Source: Syntrophus sp. (in: bacteria) (GTDB lineage: Bacteria > Desulfobacterota > Syntrophia > Syntrophales > UBA5619). Taken from it: a DNA stretch of 10,029 nucleotides. This document shows, in pieces, positions 1 through 5,026 of the stretch. How positions within the stretch are numbered: the stretch's first letter is position 1; every line of letters begins with the position of its first letter. The stretch spans positions 1 to 10,029 of the forward strand of contig PNOO01000071.1 of the NCBI GenBank assembly GCA_013824905.1, read 5' to 3'. The notes below the pieces were generated by a model. The model had not been told where the DNA came from. It searched no databases and saw only the letters and a program-made list of their open reading frames with translations. The position numbers were made by a program, and so were the translations under genes.

Positions 1-60
1 AAATATATAAAGGTACATTTATCGTCTTATCCCTTCATTGTGATATATTATTTTATGACC

Positions 61-423
61 TCACGCTTTCCTATGGCCTGCCAGTTGCGGGGAATAGATC
101 CAGATAAATCTAAGAACCTCATCGCCGTCGTTGATGATCTTGTGAAGACCACCCGGAGGATTGTAAACACACATCCCCGGCTCCACAACAAACTGCTCTT
201 CCTCGGTGATAAAGGTCCCTCGACCCGAGAGGAAGAACATCACCTCTTCCTCGTGATCATGCTTGTGTTCCGGCACCATTCCTCCCGGATACGTTTCGTT
301 CACCCCCATTGAAAGGTTCTGCGCTCCTGTCATCTTTTCGGAACACAGGATCCACGACGTCCGGGGCGGCTCACGCCTCTCACCCTTTACATCCTTGATA
401 TGAACAACCTTTAGCTTCGACAT
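61..423 (-). CDS. Small single-domain cupin protein
   Basis: This 120-residue protein is a single cupin barrel. Both classical cupin motifs match exactly: motif 1 is G47-x5-H53-x-H55-x4-E60-x6-G67, and motif 2 is G83-x5-P89-x-G91-x2-H94-x3-N98. H53, H55, E60 and H94 are the expected metal ligands, so it probably binds a divalent metal. No signal peptide or membrane segment is visible, so it is likely cytoplasmic. The start was set at the ATG at 423, which sits behind a strong AAAGGAGAGG ribosome binding site. The same frame stays open upstream to 585, but that extension is low-complexity and cysteine-rich and would contain the predicted promoter. Small cupins of this type serve as isomerases, dioxygenases, epimerases or ligand sensors, and substrate cannot be read from the sequence. 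It is transcribed away from the aro operon, so a shared function is not implied. Confidence 0.85.
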   Translation of the reverse strand: MSKLKVVHIKDVKGERREPPRTSWILCSEKMTGAQNLSMGVNETYPGGMVPEHKHDHEEEVMFFLSGRGTFITEEEQFVVEPGMCVYNPPGGLHKIINDGDEVLRFIWIYSPQLAGHRKA

Positions 424-510
424 TTTCCGTTCCTCTCCTTTCTCTGATCTTGTACGGCAATCGACTCTCATCCGACTACCAACAAATGCACAACAACCCC
501 ATAGACGCGG

Positions 511-540
511 AGCATACGCTTGGCAATCTGAACTTGTCAA
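511..540 (-). promoter_or_regulatory. Predicted sigma-70 promoter of the cupin gene
   Basis: Read on the minus strand, a perfect TTGACA (-35, positions 540-535) is followed after 18 bases by TATGCT (-10, positions 516-511, four of six consensus bases). Transcription would begin near 504, giving an untranslated leader of about 80 bases before the cupin ATG at 423. It lies inside the N-terminal extension of the long cupin frame, which supports the shorter gene start. This is a motif match only. Confidence 0.5.
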
Positions 541-648
541 CGTGCAAACGCCCCCTCCGCCTCCCCTGAGAAACCTTTTTCCCATCTTCTCTTTTATTTC
601 ACTGTTCCTTCGGACAATACCCTTTCATGACCAAATTTCTTGCACAAA

Positions 649-664
649 TGTCCTTGTAAGGACA
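649..664. repeat. 16-base near-palindrome, possible operator
   Basis: TGTCCTT-GT-AAGGACA is a perfect 7-base inverted repeat with a 2-base centre. The centre is too short for a good RNA hairpin loop, so a dimeric DNA-binding protein site is more likely than a terminator. It lies between the two divergent promoters, about 110 bases upstream of the cupin -35 and 180 bases upstream of the aro -35. No regulator can be named. Confidence 0.4.
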
Positions 665-730
665 CGGTCCGATCCCCAAGCAATCCATCGATGCCTGTCC
701 GTATGTGCTTTCTTTCCCGTGGTGGCAGCA

Positions 731-760
731 CATCATATTGTTTCATTGTGTGAAATGATG
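731..760. repeat. Interrupted inverted repeat
   Basis: CATCA (731-735) pairs with TGATG (756-760), and TTTCA (741-745) pairs with TGAAA (751-755), giving ten base pairs around a TTGTG loop with a five-base bulge (736-740) on one side. Four T residues follow on the plus strand (761-764). It is a weak terminator candidate because of the bulge and short T run, and no gene upstream needs one on that strand. It could equally be a protein site. Confidence 0.25.
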
Positions 761-776
761 TTTTGTGGTGTAAAGT

Positions 777-811
777 AAAATATCTCCTTGTGGTTTGTCA
801 AGAGATATTTT
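777..811. repeat. AT-rich hairpin upstream of aro promoter
   Basis: AAAATATCTCCTTG (777-790) pairs with CAAGAGATATTTT (799-811) as 13 base pairs with one bulged C, around an eight-base loop TGGTTTGT. The stem ends in A residues on one side and T residues on the other, so it could work as a weak bidirectional terminator insulating the two transcription units, or as an operator. It ends 29 bases before the aro -35 box. Its right arm overlaps the left arm of the separate 10-base inverted repeat 795-804/838-847. Confidence 0.45.
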
Positions 812-847
812 GATGAATTCATTTTTCATTCATTTTTCTCTTGACAA
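795..847. repeat. 10-base inverted repeat covering the aro -35 box
   Basis: TTGTCAAGAG (795-804) is the exact reverse complement of CTCTTGACAA (838-847). The right copy contains the TTGACA -35 element of the aro promoter (841-846). The left copy places a TTGACA on the minus strand at 801-796, which might act as the -35 of a divergent promoter with a poor -10 (TTACTT or TACTTT at 17-18 bases). The arms are 43 bases apart centre to centre, about four helical turns. It may reflect a regulator binding both sites, or two -35 regions with chance flank identity. Confidence 0.4.
818..838 (+). repeat. Tandem TTCATTTTTC repeat abutting the -35 box
   Basis: TTCATTTTTC occurs at 818-827 and again at 829-838, an 11-base period, which is about one helical turn. 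The second copy ends two bases before the TTGACA at 841. This is where an UP element or a helically phased regulator site would lie. The pyrimidine-rich T runs resemble the AT-rich contacts of the RNA polymerase alpha subunit. Confidence 0.5.
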
Positions 848-869
848 CCGGCGGCGACTGTGTTTTTAT
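841..869 (+). promoter_or_regulatory. Promoter of the aro operon
   Basis: A consensus -35 box TTGACA (841-846) is separated by 17 bases from TTTTAT (864-869, four of six matches to TATAAT). A TG dinucleotide sits at 861-862, one base upstream of the -10, which makes it an extended -10 promoter. Transcription should begin near 876, which gives only about 24 bases before the leader ORF. The spacing, the position and the absence of other candidates make this the likely start of the whole nine-gene transcript. Confidence 0.7.
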
Positions 870-884
870 GCCTCCGGTCTTTCT

Positions 885-890
885 AAGGAG
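885..890 (+). promoter_or_regulatory. Ribosome binding site of the leader peptide
   Basis: AAGGAG lies nine bases before the GTG at 900. It shows that the leader ORF is meant to be translated. An in-frame TGA at 894-896 lies just upstream, so GTG 900 is the first usable start in that frame after the site. Confidence 0.65.
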
Positions 891-899
891 TATTGAACC

Positions 900-998
900 G
901 TGGGCAGAAAAGAGCTGGCAGCGAAAGGGTATTATACCAACTGGTTTTGGTTTTATTACTATTTTGCACCGGTCTGCCCGCTGCTTAGGAGGACGTAA
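900..998 (+). CDS. Aromatic-rich attenuator leader peptide
   Basis: This 32-codon ORF starts with GTG (900-902) and ends with TAA (996-998). Codons 11 to 22 (930-965) read YYTNWFWFYYYF: five Tyr, three Phe and two Trp in twelve positions. The residues before (two Ala, three Lys/Arg) and after the block are unremarkable. It lies between a good promoter and two intrinsic terminators directly upstream of aroF, as do the leader peptides of the enterobacterial trp and pheA operons. By analogy the ribosome would stall at these codons when any aromatic aminoacyl-tRNA runs short, and the peptide itself would have no further function. Codons 30-31 are tandem AGG AGG, which are usually rare Arg codons and also read as an internal Shine-Dalgarno-like sequence just before the stop. 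Translation has not been shown; the composition is the main evidence. Confidence 0.88.
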   Translation: MGRKELAAKGYYTNWFWFYYYFAPVCPLLRRT

Positions 999-1022
999 GG
1001 GAAACCAACAACCTAACCAACT

Positions 1023-1068
1023 AAGCCATGGACAGACCTTCAAGACGCTGCCCATGGCTTTTTTATTT
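1023..1068 (+). terminator. Intrinsic terminator 1 of the attenuator
   Basis: AAGCCATGG (1023-1031) pairs perfectly with CCATGGCTT (1052-1060), and an inner CAG/CTG (1033-1035 with 1048-1050) extends the stem past a single A/C mismatch. A T-rich tract (TTTTTTATTT, 1059-1068) follows directly. It begins 25 bases after the leader stop codon, the spacing expected if the terminating ribosome influences its folding. Confidence 0.8.
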
Positions 1069-1072
1069 CTTC

Positions 1073-1118
1073 ATGGCCGTGGTGGCAGCGCCGAGATCAC
1101 CACGGCCATTTTTTTATT
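1073..1118 (+). terminator. Intrinsic terminator 2, immediately upstream of aroF
   Basis: ATGGCCGTGGTG (1073-1084) and CACCACGGCCAT (1098-1109) form a perfect 12-base-pair GC-rich stem with a 13-base loop, followed by seven T residues (1109-1115) then ATT. It is the stronger of the two terminators and ends 12 bases before the aroF start codon, so it also lies just ahead of the aroF ribosome binding site at 1120-1125. With no gene between it and the operon promoter other than the leader peptide, its evident purpose is conditional termination. Confidence 0.9.
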
Positions 1119-1129
1119 CGAGGTGAACC

Positions 1130-2155
1130 ATGATTATTCTGATGAAAAAAAATGTCACACAGGAACAGATCGACCATGTGATCGAATGGATCACATCCGT
1201 GGGTTACAAACCGCACATTTCCCAGGGCGTGGAAAGGACGCTCATCGGCGCCATCGGCGACGACAGAGGCAAGGTCCATCTGAAAGCGGCGGCCTTCCTC
1301 CCCGGCGTGGAAAAGGTCGTCCCGATCCTCAAACCCTACAAGCTCGCCGGCCGGGAGTTCCATGAGGAAAACACGATCATCCGGATCGGGGAGGTGCAGA
1401 TCGGCGGGGGCGAATTCATTGTCATGGCCGGCCCCTGCTCCGTAGAGAGCGAAGAACAGATGATGGAATCCGGCTATATCGCCAAGAAGGCGGGGGCGAA
1501 GATCCTCCGGGGCGGGGCCTTCAAGCCCCGGACGTCGCCTTACAGCTTCCAGGGAATGGAGGAGGAGGGGTTGAAACTCCTCAGGAAGGTCGGTGATAAG
1601 GTAGGGATGCCGGTCGTGACCGAAGTCATGAACACGACCGATGTGAACCTGGTTGAGGAGTACAGCGATATCCTCCAGATCGGCGCACGAAACGTCCAGA
1701 ATTTCCCTCTCCTCAAACAGGTCGGCCACTGCCGGAAGCCTATTCTCCTCAAGCGGGGGATGATGACGACGATCGATGAGCTTCTCATGTCGGCGGAATA
1801 CATCCTCTCCGAAGGCAACGAACAGGTGATCCTGTGCGAGCGCGGTATCCGCACCTTCGAGACGACGACGAGGAACACCCTCGACATCAGCGCGGTGCCC
1901 GTTCTGAAGGAGCTGACGCACCTGCCGGTGATCATCGATCCGAGCCACGCCTCCGGTCATGCCAAATATGTCATCCCCCTCACCAGGGCGGCCGTGGCCG
2001 TGGGGGCGGACGGCGCCATCATCGAGATCCATCCGGAACCCGAAAAAGCCCTGGTGGACGGGCCCCAGTCGCTCCGGCCGGAGGAGTTCTACCGGCTCAT
2101 GGACGAGGTGGCCCTTCTGGCAGACACGATGCGTAACGGCATCGGGAGGCTTTGA
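1130..2155 (+). CDS. aroF: 3-deoxy-7-phosphoheptulonate (DAHP) synthase, type I-beta
   Basis: It condenses phosphoenolpyruvate with erythrose-4-phosphate, the entry step of the shikimate pathway. Residues 1 to about 70 form the ferredoxin-like regulatory domain seen in Thermotoga-type enzymes, where Tyr binding gives feedback inhibition; the TIM barrel follows. Visible barrel motifs are GPCSVES (101-107), KPRTSP (132-137), [10 protein letters not shown] (183-192), KRG (208-210), CERGIRTFE (236-244), DPSHASG (270-276) and EIHPEP (299-304). C103, H273, E299 and D310 are the expected metal ligands. The 341-residue length is normal for the regulated subtype. ATG 1130 was chosen over ATG 1142 because GAGGTG at 1120-1125 is close to it and the resulting N-terminus (MIILMKK) is typical of the family. 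It is the first structural gene after the attenuator, so pathway entry would be controlled both transcriptionally and allosterically. The symbol aroF is conventional; other genomes use aroG or aroA for this subtype. Confidence 0.96.
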   Translation: MIILMKKNVTQEQIDHVIEWITSVGYKPHISQGVERTLIGAIGDDRGKVHLKAAAFLPGVEKVVPILKPYKLAGREFHEENTIIRIGEVQIGGGEFIVMAGPCSVESEEQMMESGYIAKKAGAKILRGGAFKPRTSPYSFQGMEEEGLKLLRKVGDKVGMPVVTEVMNTTDVNLVEEYSDILQIGARNVQNFPLLKQVGHCRKPILLKRGMMTTIDELLMSAEYILSEGNEQVILCERGIRTFETTTRNTLDISAVPVLKELTHLPVIIDPSHASGHAKYVIPLTRAAVAVGADGAIIEIHPEPEKALVDGPQSLRPEEFYRLMDEVALLADTMRNGIGRL

Positions 2156-3249
2156 TGAACAAGATGAAAGTGAACCTCGACAGGAAGATCGGCGCCTCCT
2201 ATGAGATCCACATCGGCGAGAAGATCCTGGACCGGATGGGACTGATCCTGGTGAAAAACAACTGGGCGGAGAGGTATATTATCGTCACGGATACCCACAT
2301 CGACGCCCTTCATGGAGAGAGGGTGGAGACAGCCCTGAAAAAGACCGGTCTTCGCGTCGATCGGATCACTGTGCCCCCCGGCGAGGCCGCAAAGGAGATG
2401 CGGACGGTCCTTACCGTCGTCGAAAAACTGATTGCCCTCGGCGCAGACCGGTCCACCGCCCTTATCGCCCTGGGCGGCGGCGTCATCGGCGATCTCACAG
2501 GCTTTACCGCTTCGATCTTCATGCGGGGAATCCCGGTCATCCAGGTCCCGACGACCCTCCTCTCCCAGGTGGACAGCAGCATCGGGGGGAAGACAGGGGT
2601 GGACACCGATGCCGGTAAGAACCTCCTCGGAACGTTCCACCAGCCGAAAGAGGTCTTCATCGACCTCTCCTTTCTTCAGACGCTCCCCGAAGAGCAGTTC
2701 CGCAGCGGCCTTGCCGAGGTAATCAAATACGGGATCATCGAGGCCCCGGATCTTCTGGACACTATCGAGGCCGCGGCGGCGGCCGGCGGCCTTCGGGAAT
2801 CCGCCTTTATCGAGAAGATCGTCACGACCGCCTGCTGGATCAAGAAAGGGATTGTTGAGCTCGATGAACGGGATCAGGGACTCCGGCGGATTCTGAATTT
2901 CGGCCATACCGTCGGCCACGCCGTCGAAGCGGCATCCGCATACTCCCTCTCCCACGGTGAAGCCGTGGCGATCGGCATGGTCGCGGCGGCGATCTTCTCG
3001 GAACAACTCCATTACCTGCCGGCAGACGACCGGCGGCGGATCGTGTCGGTCATCCGGGCGGTCGGCCTTCCCGACCGGATCCCGGGAAATCTGGATTTGG
3101 GGGAGATCGGCTCCCGGATTGCGAGGGACAAGAAAAAAAGAGGGGAAACCGTCCATTTCGTTCTGCTGAAGAGGCTGGGGGTCCCCATCGTGAACGGGGG
3201 GATACCGGAAAAAATGATCAAAATAACGTTAGAAGGATTACACACATGA
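2155..3249 (+). CDS. aroB: 3-dehydroquinate synthase
   Basis: It converts DAHP to 3-dehydroquinate in a metal- and NAD-dependent reaction, step two of the pathway. The 364-residue protein shows the NAD-binding GGGVIGDLTGF (107-117) and VPTTLLSQVDSSIGGKTG (131-148) signatures. The metal ligands are E188 (in GLAEVIKYG), H251 (in NFGHTVGHA) and H267 (in SHGEAVAIGM). The basic DKKK stretch (325-328), which helps bind phosphate, is also present. The ATG at 2155 shares one base with the aroF stop (TGATG) and is preceded by GGGAGG at 2144-2149. A TTG one codon earlier (2152) and an ATG at 2164 are less well placed. The overlap indicates translational coupling to aroF. Confidence 0.97.
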   Translation: MNKMKVNLDRKIGASYEIHIGEKILDRMGLILVKNNWAERYIIVTDTHIDALHGERVETALKKTGLRVDRITVPPGEAAKEMRTVLTVVEKLIALGADRSTALIALGGGVIGDLTGFTASIFMRGIPVIQVPTTLLSQVDSSIGGKTGVDTDAGKNLLGTFHQPKEVFIDLSFLQTLPEEQFRSGLAEVIKYGIIEAPDLLDTIEAAAAAGGLRESAFIEKIVTTACWIKKGIVELDERDQGLRRILNFGHTVGHAVEAASAYSLSHGEAVAIGMVAAAIFSEQLHYLPADDRRRIVSVIRAVGLPDRIPGNLDLGEIGSRIARDKKKRGETVHFVLLKRLGVPIVNGGIPEKMIKITLEGLHT

Positions 3250-4340
3250 GCCAGGATATCCTGCAGAAGTTCAGAGAGAAGATCGAGCAAACGGACCGGG
3301 AGATCGTCCGCCTCCTCAACGAGCGGGCCGCCGTCTCGGTTGAGATCGGAAAGACCAAGCGGGCCGCCGGAAGGGAGGTCTATGACCCTTCCCGGGAGGC
3401 CATGGTCTATAAGCATCTGGAGACGCTCAACGACGGCATCCTTTCGGAGGCAGCCCTCCGGGGGATCTTCCGGGAGATCCTTTCGTCCTCCCGCTTCCTC
3501 CAGACGCCGACCACCGTCGCCTTCCTGGGGCCGGAAGCCTCCTTCACTCACCAGGCGGCCCTGGCCCATTTTGGCGGAGGTATCGCCGCTATACCAACCG
3601 TTACGATACCGGAGGTCTTCGACGAGGTGGAGCGGGGGAAGGAGCAATGGGGAATCGTCCCCGTCGAAAACTCCGCCGAGGGTTCGGTGAAAACGACGCT
3701 GGACTGCCTGATCTCGACGCCGCTCGCGATCCGGGCGGAGGTATACCTCCGGGTACGGCACTGCCTTCTGGCGAGCTGCGACGACTCGGATGCAATCCGC
3801 AAGGTCTACTCCCACCCCCAGGCCCTCGCCCAGTGCCAGCTATGGCTGCGGAATCACCTCCCCGGAGTTTCCCTCGTCGAAGTGGAAAGTACGGCGGGGG
3901 CGGCCCGCCGCGTAAAGGAGGACAAGCGTGCGGCCGCCGTCGCAAGCCGACTGGCAGCCGAGACGTACGGCCTCAATCTCCTGGCGGAAGGAATCGAAGA
4001 CAATCCCGCCAACACGACCCGGTTCCTTGTGATCGGATCGAAGGCGGGTAAAGAGGGTGGAGGGATCACGGGACGCGACCGGTCCTCTATCCTCTTCGGA
4101 ACGCCCCATGTTCCCGGGGCCCTCCAGCGGGCGCTCAACCCCTTTGCCGAGGCGGGGATCAACCTGATGCGGATAGAGTCTTTTCCGATGCGGGACCGGA
4201 TGTGGGAATACCTCTTCTTTGCCGACTTCGCCGGGCATATCGCCGAGGAAAAGACACAGGAGTGCCTTTTGGAGTTGAAAAACAGAACGGCTTTCCTCAA
4301 GGTCCTGGGGTCCTACCCGCGGAGTGAGGAGCTGCCATGA
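3246..4340 (+). CDS. pheA: Bifunctional chorismate mutase / prephenate dehydratase (P-protein)
   Basis: It turns chorismate into prephenate and then phenylpyruvate, the committed route to Phe. Residues 5-85 are an AroQ-type mutase with R10, R27, K38, D47, R50 and E51 in the catalytic pattern. Residues 89-265 are the dehydratase, with GPEASFTH (95-102), VPVENSAEGSV (138-148), YSHPQALAQCQ (188-198) and the catalytic TRF (258-260). Residues about 281-355 are an ACT domain for Phe feedback. The ACT domain keeps GAL (291-293), but its usual ESRP motif reads ESFP (311-314), an Arg to Phe change at a site implicated in Phe binding. The gene overlaps aroB by four bases (ATGA) and has AGAAGGA eight bases before its ATG. 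Placing a branch enzyme between shikimate genes means it is co-controlled by the leader. Confidence 0.96.
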   Translation: MSQDILQKFREKIEQTDREIVRLLNERAAVSVEIGKTKRAAGREVYDPSREAMVYKHLETLNDGILSEAALRGIFREILSSSRFLQTPTTVAFLGPEASFTHQAALAHFGGGIAAIPTVTIPEVFDEVERGKEQWGIVPVENSAEGSVKTTLDCLISTPLAIRAEVYLRVRHCLLASCDDSDAIRKVYSHPQALAQCQLWLRNHLPGVSLVEVESTAGAARRVKEDKRAAAVASRLAAETYGLNLLAEGIEDNPANTTRFLVIGSKAGKEGGGITGRDRSSILFGTPHVPGALQRALNPFAEAGINLMRIESFPMRDRMWEYLFFADFAGHIAEEKTQECLLELKNRTAFLKVLGSYPRSEELP

Positions 4341-5026
4341 TCTGTATCCCCATCGCCGGCACGCAGACCCCGGAAGTTATCGAAAAGATTCGGCGCGCCT
4401 CACTATTGGCCGACATTATCGAGCTCCGAATCGACCGGATCCCGGGGGCCGATCTGGGGAGGCTCCTTGCCGCCCGGCACACTCCGGTGATCGTCACGAA
4501 CCGGTGCCGGAAAGAGGGCGGAGGATTCGTCGGGACGGAGGAGGAACGGGTCGAACTCCTCAAGGAAGCGGTGCGCCTGGGCGCCGATTATATCGATATC
4601 GAAGCCGCCACCGACCCCGCCCTGAAAAAGGGGCTCAGGGAGACGCTTGTCGGATCATCCTCACAACTGATCGTCTCATGGCACGACTTTTCGGGAACGC
4701 CTTCGGCGGAATTCCTGAAGGCGAAGCTGACGGGTTGCATGGCGGACGGCCCCGCCATCGTCAAGATCGTCACCCATGCGGCCATAACCGCCGATTGTCT
4801 TCGGCTTCTGGAGCTTATCCCATACGCCCGGCAAAGGGACCAGGCAATCATCGCTTTTTGTATGGGAAGACCGGGAAAAATCAGCCGGATCATGGCGCCA
4901 ATGCTAGGCTCCGTCTTCAGTTACGCCTCCCTGGAGCCGGAAGAGGCGTCAGCGCCGGGTCAGATGACGATCCACCAGATGAGGGAGATCTACCGGATCA
5001 TGGATGAAAGACAGAGCAATGAATGA
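4337..5026 (+). CDS. aroD: 3-dehydroquinate dehydratase, type I
   Basis: It dehydrates 3-dehydroquinate to 3-dehydroshikimate through a Schiff base, step three. The 229-residue protein has the type I features: E29-L-R31 in IELRIDR, the catalytic His in SWHDF (H116), the Schiff-base Lys in IVKIVTHA (K143), an SR pair (183-184) for substrate carboxylate binding, and APGQ (206-209) on the C-terminal lid loop. The length is slightly below the approximately 250 residues common in enterobacteria but normal for compact members. It overlaps pheA by four bases (ATGA), with TGAGGAG five bases before the ATG. The unrelated type II enzyme (AroQ-type dodecamer) is excluded by these motifs. Confidence 0.95.
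   Translation: MICIPIAGTQTPEVIEKIRRASLLADIIELRIDRIPGADLGRLLAARHTPVIVTNRCRKEGGGFVGTEEERVELLKEAVRLGADYIDIEAATDPALKKGLRETLVGSSSQLIVSWHDFSGTPSAEFLKAKLTGCMADGPAIVKIVTHAAITADCLRLLELIPYARQRDQAIIAFCMGRPGKISRIMAPMLGSVFSYASLEPEEASAPGQMTIHQMREIYRIMDERQSNE

Larger units (their letters stand above)
541..776. other. Gene-free stretch between cupin promoter and aro control region
   Basis: No credible gene was found here on either strand. The only plus-strand frame (542-778) starts with a run of prolines, has no ribosome binding site and resembles no family. The stretch contains a C-rich block at 551-566, a 16-base near-palindrome at 649-664 and an interrupted inverted repeat at 731-760. It becomes increasingly AT-rich towards the aro promoter. 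Its most probable role is as regulatory DNA or spacer between two divergently transcribed units. Confidence 0.5.
930..1118 (+). promoter_or_regulatory. Transcription attenuator of the aro operon
   Basis: The aromatic codons and the two terminators below are linked by complementary segments. (a) 943-954, the Trp-Phe-Trp-Phe codons, pair with 1001-1013 just after the leader stop: twelve pairs with one bulged C and a terminal G-U, analogous to the 1:2 stem of the trp leader. (b) 971-979 GGTCTGCCC pairs with 1030-1038 GGACAGACC, eight pairs and one mismatch, and would disrupt the upper part of terminator 1. (c) 1046-1057 can pair with 1071-1076 and 1085-1090, which would engage the 3' arm of terminator 1 with the 5' arm of terminator 2. 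Inferred logic: a ribosome stalled in 930-965 opens (a) and allows (b), then (c), so RNA polymerase reads into aroF; full translation to the stop favours terminators. Pairings were found by eye, and energies were not computed. Confidence 0.75.

Noticed and set aside
424..585. N-terminal extension of the cupin frame up to 585
   Set aside because: It lacks a ribosome binding site, has low-complexity Gly and Cys-rich sequence, and overlaps the predicted promoter. The ATG at 423 has a strong ribosome binding site and gives a normal single cupin.
542..778. 78-residue plus-strand ORF
   Set aside because: It begins with a proline run, has no ribosome binding site and no family resemblance. It is probably chance.
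876..1129. T-box or other metabolite riboswitch as the control element
   Set aside because: No T-box AGGGTGG...GGTGG antiterminator core or specifier-loop layout is apparent, and an aromatic-rich translated leader explains the terminators directly.
841..1365. 174-residue plus-strand ORF across the attenuator into aroF
   Set aside because: It begins inside the promoter, runs through both terminators in a different frame from the leader peptide and continues as an out-of-frame shadow of aroF.
1097..2032. 311-residue minus-strand ORF opposite aroF
   Set aside because: Its composition is the typical antisense shadow of a GC-rich gene. The plus-strand frame has unmistakable DAHP synthase motifs. 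The same holds for the long minus-strand frames at 2089-3156, 3012-3815 and 8759-9496.
2152..2154. TTG as the aroB start
   Set aside because: The adjacent ATG at 2155 is the better codon, is correctly spaced from GGGAGG and overlaps the aroF stop in the usual way.
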